From Isosphaeraceae bacterium (GTDB lineage Bacteria > Planctomycetota > Planctomycetia > Isosphaerales > Isosphaeraceae), in the NCBI GenBank assembly GCA_031291845.1, contig JARLIH010000072.1, forward strand, positions 60,364-124,363: a DNA stretch of 64,000 bases, written 5' to 3'. A program made the position numbers and the translations under genes. Of this stretch, positions 16,039 through 25,011 are shown in pieces. The notes under the pieces are model-generated. The model was not told the origin of the DNA, did no database searches, and saw only the letters and a program-made list of their open reading frames with translations. Position 1 is the stretch's first letter. Each line of letters opens with the position of its first letter.

Positions 16039-16986
16039 CTAAAGCGACGAATCCGTGATGGCCAGCGACCCGACTCTCTCGCGAGAGGCCACAGTCGTCA
16101 GGCCGAGCAGGGTGCGGAGCTTGTCGGCAGGCACCCCCTTGAGCGGTCCCGGCGAGGGTGCCGTCCCGGGTGCCGGCTGCGGGAAGGCCGTCGAGCGGGC
16201 GGTGTGGAAGGTCATGTTCCCCTCGACCTTCTGGAGCGTCTGATGGATATGGCCGTTGAGCACGGTGACCGAACCGAACCGCCTCAGAAGGGTCAGGGCC
16301 CGCAGGCCGTCCTCCGTTCCCCAGCCCCACTGGGGGTACACCGACCACAGGGGAACGTGGCCGAATACGACGATCGGCGTGCTGTCGCCGAGGCCCGCCA
16401 CGTCGGCCTTCATCCAGTCGAGCTGCTCGGCGCCCAGAACCCCGAGGCCCTTGTCCGTCCCCTGGCTCGCGACATTCACGAGGCCCAGGAAATGGACGCC
16501 GCGATGGTCGAAACTGTACCAGCCTTCCCCCTTGGTCCCCTTGCCGAACCGCTTGAGGTATTCCGACCCATCGCCGATGACGTCATGCTCGCCGGGCACC
16601 CAGAAGATCTTTCCCACCTTCGCGCCCGTGAGGATTTCCGCAACCGTGTCGAATTCCCGGGGGGTCGCGAGGTGGGTAAGGTCCCCGGTGTGGATCAGGA
16701 AGTCCGGTTTTTGCGGCAGGGCGTTGATGCGTGCGACGACCTCCTCGAGCGTGCGGATCACCGTGTTCTTGTAGGGGTCCTTGCCGAAGCCGATGTGGCT
16801 GTCACTAATCTGGACGAAGCGGAAGCCGCCCGTGGCCTTGCCGGCATCCTGCCCGAACGTCCGCGAGGAGAGCACCCCGCCCCCGACCGTCCAGAGGAGC
16901 CCCGTTCCGGCCCAGGCCATGCACTTGAGGAACCCGCGACGGTCGACGCCGTCCTCGTGCTGACCCGTGTTGGTGGAAGCGATCAT
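16039..16986 (-). CDS. Tat-exported calcineurin-like metallophosphoesterase
   Basis: About 315 aa from the ATG at 16986. The N-terminus has a twin-arginine signal (DRRGFLKCMAWAGTGLLWTVGGG). Metal-binding motifs occur in the usual order: DSHIG (DxH), HTGDLTH (GDxxH), GEHD in place of GNHD, FGHVPL and NGHIHQT (GHxH). The Asn-to-Glu change in the third motif is conservative for this superfamily but notable. The substrate is unknown; such Tat-exported enzymes act on phosphoesters in the periplasm. A longer frame to 17208 would hide the Tat signal. Confidence 0.9.
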   Translation of the reverse strand: MIASTNTGQHEDGVDRRGFLKCMAWAGTGLLWTVGGGVLSSRTFGQDAGKATGGFRFVQISDSHIGFGKDPYKNTVIRTLEEVVARINALPQKPDFLIHTGDLTHLATPREFDTVAEILTGAKVGKIFWVPGEHDVIGDGSEYLKRFGKGTKGEGWYSFDHRGVHFLGLVNVASQGTDKGLGVLGAEQLDWMKADVAGLGDSTPIVVFGHVPLWSVYPQWGWGTEDGLRALTLLRRFGSVTVLNGHIHQTLQKVEGNMTFHTARSTAFPQPAPGTAPSPGPLKGVPADKLRTLLGLTTVASRERVGSLAITDSSL

Positions 16987-17520
16987 TCGTTTCAGTCCCG
17001 CAAAACAAGCCCGGGACGCAAAGCCGGCACGGCCCTGCCTCCCCCCGTGACGTTCGGGGGCCATCCCGAATCGACGGCCACTCCGCCGCTCGAGGCCCAC
17101 GATACCGGATACACCGGATCGTCCTCGCTGGATTGGTGATTTCCTTTGGCGAAGCGGCGCGCTTGTCTTTCTCGTCCGAACTTTGAGCCCGAACGTGCAG
17201 CATGGCACCCGTCGACATTGGGCCGTTTCTCCGGCGGATTGTTGGGACGTGCGGGGGAACCGACGCGTTGCGGGAACCCGTTAGGGCAATAGGTCAAACG
17301 CCAACGTCGGGCAACTCGGCTGGTAGCGGCGGGCGTACGCAACCGATGGTCCGCTCGTCACAGGCTCCGAACCGCCGGGGGGCTGGTAATCGATGTCCAA
17401 GCCGCCCCCAGGCAGGTCGGGTCCTCCATCACCCGTCGCCAGGGCGATTTCGGCGGTCCGATCCGAATATGAGAGTTCACGAACGATCGCCGATCACAAG
17501 AGGGCGGCAGTGAGCGGCCG
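16987..17520. other. Intergenic region of 534 bases
   Basis: I see no gene, repeat or convincing hairpin. It separates the phosphoesterase start from the aldo/keto reductase stop and must contain the phosphoesterase promoter. Confidence 0.5.
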
Positions 17521-18603
17521 TCATCGGGATCCTTCGGAGCCTTGCGCCAGACGGAGCCTCTCCAGGAGCGGGAGGTTCGCTGGCCCTAGTCGCTCGGCGG
17601 CCTGGAACGGTAACATCCAACCGGGATATTCCGGCGGTAGGGCACTGACCTGATCGAGCTGCTTGACCTCGTCTTCGGTGAGCTTGAGCTCCACGGCCGC
17701 AAGGTTGTCGCGCAACTGGTCGTGTCGCTTCGCGCCGATGATGATCGACGTGACAACGGGCTTGGCGAGCAGCCAGGCGAGCGAGACCCGGGCCGCGCTA
17801 CAGTCGTGGGCCTGCGCGATCGGTGCGATCACGTCGAGGATCTTCCAGGTCCGCTCCTTGTCGACGAGCGGAAAGTCGAACTCCGAACGGCGCGAATCCG
17901 CGGGCTTCTGGTTGGTACGGCTGAACTTGCCGGAAAGCAAGCCGCCGGCGAGCGGACTCCACACGAGGAGGCCGACCTTTTCGGAGACCAGGAGGGGAAC
18001 GATTTCCCGTTCGAGGTCGCGGCCGGCGATCGAATAATAGGCCTGAAGCGTATCGAACCGGGCCAGGTTCTTGAATTCGGAGACGCCGAGGGCCTTGGCG
18101 ATCTTCCATGCCTGCCAGTTGGAGCAGCCGATGTAGCGGACCTTTCCTTGCTGCACCAGGGCGTCGAGAGCGCGGAGCGTCTCTTCGACGGGGGTCACGG
18201 AGTCGTTGGCGTGGATCTGGTACAGGTCGATATGGTCGGTCTGCAAACGGCGGAGACTGGCCTCCACCCCGTCCATGATGCGTCCGCGAGAAGCCCCGAT
18301 GTCATTGCGCCCCGGGCCGACGCGCCCGTAGACCTTCGTCGCGATGACGACATCCTTGCGCGCGATGTCCAGGTTTTTGAGGGATTGCCCGAGAATCGTT
18401 TCGCTCTGGCCCTCTGTGTAAACGTCGGCCGTGTCAAAGAAGTTGATCCCGGCATCAATGGACGTCTTGACCAGATCATCGGCCCCGGCCTGGTCAACAG
18501 CGCCGATGACCTTGAACAACCCTTTGCCGTCCCCGAACGTCATGGTTCCGAAGCAGAGCTTCGAAACCAGGAGACCGGTATTGCCGAGCGTTGCGTAATC
18601 CAT
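17521..18603 (-). CDS. Aldo/keto reductase
   Basis: 360 aa. NAD(P)H-dependent oxidoreductase of the AKR superfamily with a TIM barrel. MDYATLGNTGLLVSKLCFGTMTFGDG begins the fold; the catalytic tetrad is visible as Asp and Tyr in NFFDTADVYTEGQSE, Lys in VIATKVYG and His in DLYQIHANDSVTP. The cofactor-binding end reads TSIIIGAKRHDQLRDNLAA. AAAGGA lies upstream of the ATG at 18603. The TetR gene directly upstream on the same strand and the dyad at 18771-18790 suggest that it is a repressed detoxification gene for carbonyl compounds. Confidence 0.95.
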   Translation of the reverse strand: MDYATLGNTGLLVSKLCFGTMTFGDGKGLFKVIGAVDQAGADDLVKTSIDAGINFFDTADVYTEGQSETILGQSLKNLDIARKDVVIATKVYGRVGPGRNDIGASRGRIMDGVEASLRRLQTDHIDLYQIHANDSVTPVEETLRALDALVQQGKVRYIGCSNWQAWKIAKALGVSEFKNLARFDTLQAYYSIAGRDLEREIVPLLVSEKVGLLVWSPLAGGLLSGKFSRTNQKPADSRRSEFDFPLVDKERTWKILDVIAPIAQAHDCSAARVSLAWLLAKPVVTSIIIGAKRHDQLRDNLAAVELKLTEDEVKQLDQVSALPPEYPGWMLPFQAAERLGPANLPLLERLRLAQGSEGSR

Positions 18604-18770
18604 GATGTTATCCTTTCTTGCGAGTCAGATGCTTCGTTGGCGGGAAGGTGAGTGCGGTCGGGCCGCGCAGAGAACCTCCGCCGCCGTCGGCGCCGGCCGG
18701 AATCTTACGTTTGGCGGCCGCTGTTCGGTGTCCCTGACTCGTCCCCATCGCGTCCTCTTCAGCTTAATTC

Positions 18771-18790
18771 ATGAGCGAGCACTCGCTCAT
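18771..18790. promoter_or_regulatory. Candidate TetR operator
   Basis: Dyad ATGAGCGAGCACTCGCTCAT with 9-base arms and a 2-base centre, in the gap between the tetR-type gene and the aldo/keto reductase, 168 bases before the reductase start. A weaker related dyad (TGAGTG-CC-TGCTCA, 19390-19403) sits 14 bases upstream of the tetR start. This fits a TetR repressor that acts on both genes. Confidence 0.55.
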
Positions 18791-18806
18791 TCACTGAGTC
18801 GAAAAG

Positions 18807-19376
18807 TCAGTCGGCGACCGCCTTCCAAAAGGCATCAAAGCCGGCCTTGGTGTAGCGCTTGGCCTGTGCAGGCTCACGGAGGATGAAATCCATCGTCGTA
18901 TCGGCGATCGCGCTCATGATCGCCGATGCGAATGACGGAGGCTGGTGCCTCATCGCGCCACCGGCGGCGCACTCCCGCATCATGTCATTGAACTCCCCGA
19001 ATGCGTTCGCGACGAGCGTCTTGCTTGCTTCGGTGATGCGGTCGGACACCGCCAGTTGCCGCACCGCCCTCCGCTTCAAGGGATGTGCCGAACCCCAACC
19101 GATGTAGCGATCCCAGACGTGGCGGCTCCGCTCGATGAGACTCTTGCCGGCAGGGTAGCCGGTCATCATGGCGGCGCAAAGGTCCGTCTTGAGCTCCAGA
19201 TATAACCCGTTCAGCAGCTCGTCCTTGTTCGCGAAGTACGTGAAGAGCGTGCCTTCCGCCACGCCCGCACCCTTGGCAATCTTCGCGGTCGGAGCGCTCA
19301 CGCCGAGCATCGCCACCACTTCGGTAGCCGACTCGAGAATTGCGGTCCGCTTCTCTTCGCTGAGAGGGCGTGCCAT
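18807..19376 (-). CDS. TetR/AcrR-family regulator
   Basis: 189 aa. The N-terminal DNA-binding domain is intact: EEKRTAILESATEVVAMLGVSAPTAKIAKGAGVAEGTLFTYFANKDELLNGLY, with the recognition helix at VAEGTLFTYF. Residues 60-189 form the helical ligand domain (HVWDRYIGWGSAHPLKRRAVRQL, AIMSAIADTTMDFI). GGAGAAAG precedes the ATG at 19376. It most likely represses the aldo/keto reductase just downstream and itself. The inducer is unknown. Confidence 0.95.
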   Translation of the reverse strand: MARPLSEEKRTAILESATEVVAMLGVSAPTAKIAKGAGVAEGTLFTYFANKDELLNGLYLELKTDLCAAMMTGYPAGKSLIERSRHVWDRYIGWGSAHPLKRRAVRQLAVSDRITEASKTLVANAFGEFNDMMRECAAGGAMRHQPPSFASAIMSAIADTTMDFILREPAQAKRYTKAGFDAFWKAVAD

Positions 19377-19389
19377 CTTTCTCCAAAAA

Positions 19390-19403
19390 TGAGTGCCTGC
19401 TCA
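19390..19403. promoter_or_regulatory. Candidate TetR autoregulatory site
   Basis: Imperfect dyad TGAGTG-CC-TGCTCA directly upstream of the tetR-type start. It shares the TGAG..CTCA ends with the stronger dyad at 18771-18790. Confidence 0.35.
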
Positions 19404-20546
19404 ATCATAGGCGTGGCCTGACTCGCCGTCAAGCGATCGGCGGCTTTGTCTTCGAAGCCAGAACGGCGACGCGGGCCAGCGCGTTTCCAGGTCGTAGAAG
19501 TAATTTCGGTTCGTCACGTAGTCCGCAAACTGGGCCGTCGTTGACGAATGGTAATCGGCGGCTTGATCGATCCGTGACGTCAGCCAGGCCTCGACAACGT
19601 CCGCGGCCCTGAGACCGTCCGCCAGGGCTTTGTGAATCCCTTGGGACGAGAGTGGGTCGTATGCCGATGCCGCGTCTCCCACGGCCAGCCAGCGCTCTCC
19701 GGCGACGCGGTCGAGTAGGAATGAAGGCGCTGGTCTCGCGATCAGGTTGTCGGAAACGAGACGGCAGCCGCGCAGTCGAGGCGCGATGTGCAGGGTTTGC
19801 TGAAGACGCGCGAGCCAGTTGTTGGGCGATCGCAACGCGTTTCGTCTGATGTGCTCGGGATCGGTTGCGAAGGCGACGGCCAGCCGGTGGTTTGACAGCC
19901 GGGCGGCATACCACCAACCGTCCTCCACGGCTTCGAGCATCGTCAGCTTGGAGATCGACGACGAGTCGGCAGTCTCGAAGAAGCCGTAAACCAGGGTGAT
20001 CCGATCGAGAACCCTTGGGGATGCGCCGACGCGTCTTGCGAAGGCTGACCGTAACCCGGTAGCGTCCACAACGAAACGGGCGAGAGCGGCGTGGTCCTTG
20101 CCGTCGACGCCGACGAGTTGCAATCGGAACCCGTCGTCTCCGGCTCGTTCGCCGTCGACGAACCTGGTCCCTTCGGAGACTGCTGCGCCCGATTCGACAG
20201 CCTTCTCGAGAAGGAACCGATCGAACTTGTGTCGATCCAGGTGCCACCCGTTGCCGTACGGATTGAGCAGGAAATCGTTGTAGCCGAGTCGCTCGTTGCC
20301 CCAGGAGGAGCAGCTCCCAAGACACGCCTCATGTCCTGCGGCCAGGAACTCTTCCAGGACGCCGAGCTCGTGCAGCAGGACCCGTGTGTCGGGTGGAATG
20401 CTCTCGCCGAGGCGTTGGGTTGTGTGCAGACCGTGCTCCACGATGCAGACGCGCGAAATTCCCCGGCGGGCGAGGGCCAGCGCGGCGGCGGCGCCGGCGA
20501 CGCCGCCGCCCAGAATCAGTACGTCCCACCGGTTGCCTACGGTCAT
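19401..20546 (-). CDS. LodB/GoxB-like FAD-dependent oxidoreductase
   Basis: About 381 aa from the ATG at 20546. It has a Rossmann FAD site (DVLILGGGVAGAAAALALARRG), GESIPPDTRVLLHELGVLEEF and a second FAD contact in GDAASAYDPLSSQGIHKAL, the pattern of tryptophan-halogenase/LodB-like flavoproteins. The stop lies just upstream of the TetR start. The gene follows the LodA-like gene on the same strand after 109 bases. In lysine and glycine oxidase systems, LodB or GoxB is needed to build the cysteine tryptophylquinone cofactor of its partner. The same role is inferred here from position and family. Confidence 0.85.
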   Translation of the reverse strand: MTVGNRWDVLILGGGVAGAAAALALARRGISRVCIVEHGLHTTQRLGESIPPDTRVLLHELGVLEEFLAAGHEACLGSCSSWGNERLGYNDFLLNPYGNGWHLDRHKFDRFLLEKAVESGAAVSEGTRFVDGERAGDDGFRLQLVGVDGKDHAALARFVVDATGLRSAFARRVGASPRVLDRITLVYGFFETADSSSISKLTMLEAVEDGWWYAARLSNHRLAVAFATDPEHIRRNALRSPNNWLARLQQTLHIAPRLRGCRLVSDNLIARPAPSFLLDRVAGERWLAVGDAASAYDPLSSQGIHKALADGLRAADVVEAWLTSRIDQAADYHSSTTAQFADYVTNRNYFYDLETRWPASPFWLRRQSRRSLDGESGHAYD

Positions 20547-20655
20547 GGTCGAGCCGCCGATCAAGAGCTTGCAACCGCGGGCCCTTGCCCTGCACCGGGC
20601 GGCGGCGAGGCAAACAACAACTGCCGATAAGAGCGTGACAAGACTTGTTGCGTCT

Positions 20656-23600
20656 TCAATGCACGGTTCCCATGCCGTAAATGCGACCGGTCCGATGGCG
20701 TTCCTTGACGGCCAGCGGCGAGTTGAGGCGCAGAGTTTCGTGTTGCGTCTCGAGTAGCGGGCATCCGCTCTGAATCCACTTCAGGACGACGTCACGACAG
20801 GTGCCGGTGTTCGGCGGCGATGCCGGTAGCGCAAACACGGAACCCATGGGACCGGTAGGCGCGATGAGCTGGGTGTAGAATCGGCTCTCGCCCGGATTCC
20901 GTGGCACGACGAGGCCGTTCGCCGGCAACGCGATCGCTTCCATGATCGTACGCGTGGGTTGCTCGAACCACCAGGCGATGCTGTGGCTCTCGCCCTGCGG
21001 GTCCGCCATCGCGTTGATCTGGTGCCCGGGCGTGCCGCGCTGGATGGGACGAAGCTGGTCGATCAGCGCGGCCATCGCGCGCGCTGGCGAGATCCCTGGC
21101 GGGACGACGGGAGGTGGCGGCTGCGCCAGCGATCGCGTGTAATCGGCCCAGAGTTGGATCTCATCATCCGTGAACACGCGATACATTGGGCCCGTCTCGA
21201 AATTCATGAGCTCCTTCATCCGGCTGTTCTCCCAATCGCCGGGGGTGATCCACCTGTGTACCTCCAGCGCCTTGAGGAAACCGTGCGGGTCCGCGAACCA
21301 CTCGTTGATGCGCGTCGGTCCGACCATGTGCGACTGGTGGTTCAGGCTCCCGTACTGCGCCTTGCGTTTGATCATGGCGATCATCTGGTCCTCGAGGGTG
21401 GGCTTGTTGAGGATCAGGTTCTGGAAGTCCGTCCCAAAGGTGCCGAGGCTGCCGAAGGCAACGAACCCGTTCCAGATCCTGCGCCAGGCCTGACGAGCCG
21501 CGGAATCACCCCCCACCGCGCGGATGTTCTCCAGGTAGATGCGCACCGCGTCCGCCGCACGCTGGCCGTGGCCGTTGACCGCGTTGTCGATGCCGATGTG
21601 CATGATATAGAAGTGCGGGTTCAGGCCGAAGTACTCAATGAGGTCGCGGGTGGGCTTCAGGTCGACGACCTCCCACTCGAGCTGCAGCGTCATGCCCAGC
21701 AGCTCGGGGTAATAGTCCTCCGAGAACTGCGAGATGGCAAGCTCGAAGGCGGGTACGGTGAACGCGCTTTGCAGGAACTGCGGGTCGAACGCGAACTCGC
21801 GGGAATTCAGCGGCGGCGGGTAGTAGCCGACGGAATGGCAAAGGTCGAGATAAATGTTGCAGTGGTTCTGCGAGACGTCGCCGTCGCCGAGCTCGTCCAT
21901 TGAGATCGAGTAGAGGAGCGCCCGGACCTCGTCGATCGGGCCCGTCTTGCCGATGTTCCGCAGCCACGCGCCGTCGACGAGGTTGAACGGCGCCAGTTGG
22001 ACGATCCGCGTGATCATGTCCTGGCGGGTCTTGAACAGCGGGTTGGCCCCGGGATCGCTCTGATCGGCGGCGTCGACGAGCTCTTGATAAATCAGGTCGA
22101 GCCGGGCCCGGAACGCGTCTTCGCTGAACTCGAAGAAGAGTTGGTCGGCCGGTGAGTTCGCGGCGTCGTTCGAGAACGCCTCGGCCCATGCGAGACTTTC
22201 ATTTACGAATTCGCGCGCTCTGGGGAGGACATCGGGATGGTCCTCCACGTTCATGAGTTGGAAGAAAAGGGCGCGCTCATCGGCCGCGGACGCGTCGTAG
22301 TTGGGGAACGGGATCACGGGAGTCTGGCCGGTATCGATCAACTGGCTGCCGACCTCCAGGTAGCTGTCGCTGTCGAACGGTGTTCCGGGCGTATCGATGG
22401 CCGAGCCCTGGACGACGAAGCCGATGCGAACCCAGTTCTCGACCATCTGGAGGATCGGAGGCTGGTATCGCCCCCAGTTCTGCGGCTTGGTCGAGTCCGT
22501 GCCGGGCCCGCGGACGGACCAGCGCTGGTCGCCAAGCCGTTGCGCGGGGGGCTGCCCCTGCACTTGCGGCCAGGTCACGTCGCTCGCCGCGAAGACCGCC
22601 ACGGGGCGTTGCGCGGGCCACGACCAGAAGAGCGTCTTGTTCCCACGGGGATTGGGAGACGGGAGGTGGGTCGCGCAGGAGTTATAGTCCGTGTGCCAGG
22701 GGATGGCCATGAATTTCGAGAGATCGCCCGGCTCGAGCCCCTCGTTGCCCGTGTGCCGGGGGATGTAGCCGGCCGTGAGCAGTGGCTTCTCGGCCGTCAC
22801 CGAGCTGTAGTCGAGAGGCTTGGGACGTACGCGGAACGGGCCCGCACCGGAGGTTTGCCAGTCCTTGATGTAGAGATCGGGCTCGCGGACGACGAACGTC
22901 AAGTCGATGCCCGGGCTGAACCGGCCGCCGAGGCAATTCACGAGGGTGGCCTTGTCCAGGCTCTCGCCAGGCCCGAGCGCGGGCCCCGCGCCTGGGGAGA
23001 AATGGTCCCGCCCCAGGTTCCACTGCCGCAGGAAGAAAAACTGCGTCTTCCTGAGCGCGAGGAGGCCTTCGTTGGCGTCGCCCAGGGCAAGCGGCATGAG
23101 CCTGACGTTCCCGAACTGGTCCTGGTCGGGATCTCGGAAGATCGCCGCCACGCCCGCCAGCGGGGTCGAGAAGGGATCGGTCTGGGCCGTAATCTTGCCG
23201 ACCGCCGCGTGCGCTGACCGCGCGTGCGGATTGAGATTGACGACCCACTGCTGGAGCGCAGCGCTGCGGAAAATGGGGAGTAATTGGTCGTCAAATGTGG
23301 GTTTGTACGATCGCTGATAGCCTCCATGTTCCGCGTCGTAGATCTTCGGGGCCAGTCCGAGTTGCCGGACCCAGGCGTCATAGATGTCATCCCAGAGGGA
23401 GACGACGTTCAGGATCTGGGGGGCGAACGAGGGATCGGTCGTGGTCGTCCACGCGCCGTGGACCTCGGCCACGCTGTCGTCGTCGAGCAGGAGGACGGCC
23501 GAGACAGGCCCGTCCGACGTATCGTCGAACCAACGGTCGTTGTTGACGGGTTGCGTAAGGGGTGGCGAGGCGCCATCGATCATCCAACCGGCGGCGCGAC

Positions 23601-24369
23601 CGTACCCCCCCAGGACGATCAGCCGGCCGTGCTCGTCGGTCTGGATCTCGCCGAGCGTGTCGATCGCCCCCGCCGGGGCCTCCATCTGAGAGAAGGAATC
23701 GCCGGGGAACGACTTCGGGTAGTTCTTGAGCGAAACGATCGATTTCGCCTTGATGTCGAAGAACGACGCCGTCGTCGTCTGGTCGAAGCGGACCCCCGGC
23801 GTACTCTTGCCGGAGATCGTGCGCGGGCCGGGATCAATCGTCAGCTTTCTCACCCGAACCGGGTCGTTCAGGACGGCGACCGGGTCGGCCGGCTGTGGCG
23901 CCTTCGGATCAAGGGGCGATGCGTTCCTGATCGGAGGTAAGTTGGGCGGGATGTAACTGGAGATTCCTTGCGGCTGACCGATGTCTTCAGTCAACACAAA
24001 TGTATTAGTCTTTTTATTAGCAAGATGCACGGTCCAGATGATATCTTTGACGATTTTGCCATCTATCTTGGAGCCGATGCGGATCTCGGTCCCTTGACCG
24101 TTGGGGTAGGATTCCTTGGCCGCAGCCGGGTACTGAAAGACCCGAAACCGGGGCGCCTGCCGTTTCAGGCCGCCGTTCGCATCTCGGAAGTCATGACTCG
24201 TGATATGCTCGGACTCCGTGCCCGGCCGGATCGGCAGGCCGCCGGTCGTTACGTTGTCCTCCGGTACGGGAAGCCCGGCCATGGTCTCCGGCGCGAGGTA
24301 GAATTCCTCACTGTTCCCGACCCTGCCGACACCGATGGCCGGATGAATTCTGTACACATAATTCGCCAT
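20656..24369 (-). CDS. LodA/GoxA-like quinoprotein fused to a diiron HDO domain and a cytochrome-like tail
   Basis: 1237 aa; LodA-type amino-acid oxidases are usually about 700 aa. Residues 1-700 match the LodA family: YVYRIHPAIGVGRVGNSEEFYLAPE, VSLWDDIYDAWVRQLGLAPK and DYNSCATHLPSPNPRG..LFWSWPAQRPV. In the last, Cys565 and Trp582 or 584 are candidates for the cysteine tryptophylquinone pair. Residues about 740-1060 look like a heme-oxygenase-like diiron enzyme: SISMDELGDGDVSQNHCNIYLDL (Glu826, His836) and HFYIMHIGIDNAVNGHGQ (His924, Asp928, His934). Residues 1090-1237 resemble planctomycete cytochrome-like domains (VPRNPGESRFYTQLI..MGSVFALPASP..VLKWIQSGCP) without a CxxCH heme site. There is no signal peptide. 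AAAGGA lies upstream of the ATG. It is probably an amine or amino-acid oxidase. Confidence 0.85.
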   Translation of the reverse strand: MANYVYRIHPAIGVGRVGNSEEFYLAPETMAGLPVPEDNVTTGGLPIRPGTESEHITSHDFRDANGGLKRQAPRFRVFQYPAAAKESYPNGQGTEIRIGSKIDGKIVKDIIWTVHLANKKTNTFVLTEDIGQPQGISSYIPPNLPPIRNASPLDPKAPQPADPVAVLNDPVRVRKLTIDPGPRTISGKSTPGVRFDQTTTASFFDIKAKSIVSLKNYPKSFPGDSFSQMEAPAGAIDTLGEIQTDEHGRLIVLGGYGRAAGWMIDGASPPLTQPVNNDRWFDDTSDGPVSAVLLLDDDSVAEVHGAWTTTTDPSFAPQILNVVSLWDDIYDAWVRQLGLAPKIYDAEHGGYQRSYKPTFDDQLLPIFRSAALQQWVVNLNPHARSAHAAVGKITAQTDPFSTPLAGVAAIFRDPDQDQFGNVRLMPLALGDANEGLLALRKTQFFFLRQWNLGRDHFSPGAGPALGPGESLDKATLVNCLGGRFSPGIDLTFVVREPDLYIKDWQTSGAGPFRVRPKPLDYSSVTAEKPLLTAGYIPRHTGNEGLEPGDLSKFMAIPWHTDYNSCATHLPSPNPRGNKTLFWSWPAQRPVAVFAASDVTWPQVQGQPPAQRLGDQRWSVRGPGTDSTKPQNWGRYQPPILQMVENWVRIGFVVQGSAIDTPGTPFDSDSYLEVGSQLIDTGQTPVIPFPNYDASAADERALFFQLMNVEDHPDVLPRAREFVNESLAWAEAFSNDAANSPADQLFFEFSEDAFRARLDLIYQELVDAADQSDPGANPLFKTRQDMITRIVQLAPFNLVDGAWLRNIGKTGPIDEVRALLYSISMDELGDGDVSQNHCNIYLDLCHSVGYYPPPLNSREFAFDPQFLQSAFTVPAFELAISQFSEDYYPELLGMTLQLEWEVVDLKPTRDLIEYFGLNPHFYIMHIGIDNAVNGHGQRAADAVRIYLENIRAVGGDSAARQAWRRIWNGFVAFGSLGTFGTDFQNLILNKPTLEDQMIAMIKRKAQYGSLNHQSHMVGPTRINEWFADPHGFLKALEVHRWITPGDWENSRMKELMNFETGPMYRVFTDDEIQLWADYTRSLAQPPPPVVPPGISPARAMAALIDQLRPIQRGTPGHQINAMADPQGESHSIAWWFEQPTRTIMEAIALPANGLVVPRNPGESRFYTQLIAPTGPMGSVFALPASPPNTGTCRDVVLKWIQSGCPLLETQHETLRLNSPLAVKERHRTGRIYGMGTVH

Positions 24370-25011
24370 AAGTTAATGTCCTTTGCCTCGGTGGAACGGA
24401 TAGCGAAGGGGGTAGTGGCACGGAGCGTCAAACCACATACCGGATAACGGTATGCCTGCCGCGTCGGATAAGTTACCCCGTAGATGGGCTTGCAATCTAA
24501 ACCGTCGCCATATCTAGCGTCAAATGAATTATTCTGACCGTCGTAGATAATGGAAGTCACAAAGAGACGAGCGGATACGTTCTCCGCTAATGTGCGCATG
24601 GCAATGGGCGTAGAACGTCCCCGTGGTGCTCTGCCCAGGTCTGACCCTGGGATCGGCACTTTTGGCGGCGGAGCAGCTCGCTCCCGGGCAACCGAGAGCC
24701 GGGCCGTTCGCCGGGCGTAGACGAAGGCCATCGACACCAAGGACGCGCGGGCTGTCCTTGTGTTCGTCTTCCGTGTGCCCTGGCGCAAACCGGAGGGAGC
24801 GGTTCGCCGGGGCACGAAGACTCTGGGCCGACTACCGGGAGGGAATACTCACCGGGACGGATGGGCCAGCCGTCGAGTTGTCGAATTGCCGCGGTCTGAG
24901 AGTTGAAGTCCCGCCTTCAGGCGGCGAAGGGACTGCCTCGAGGCGGAACTTCCACGAAATGCCTTGGCGCGATTCCGGGAGCGTTGCCGTCCCGGAATCG
25001 ACGGGCGTCAT
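24370..25011. other. Intergenic region upstream of the LodA-like gene
   Basis: About 640 bases without a convincing gene. It contains a possible promoter for the LodA-like gene (24495-24523) and a hairpin at 24734-24763 (10-base-pair stem with one bulged C). Frames crossing it lack good starts and recognisable proteins. Confidence 0.5.
24495..24523 (-). promoter_or_regulatory. Possible sigma-70-type promoter of the LodA-like gene
   Basis: On the minus strand TTGACG and TTAGAT are 17 bases apart, about 126 bases before the start codon. The -35 is good and the -10 is weak, so this is tentative. Confidence 0.3.

Noticed and set aside
24249..24815. Minus-strand open frame overlapping the start of the LodA-like gene
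   Set aside because: It covers the likely promoter, overlaps the clear start of the LodA-like gene and reads as non-coding.
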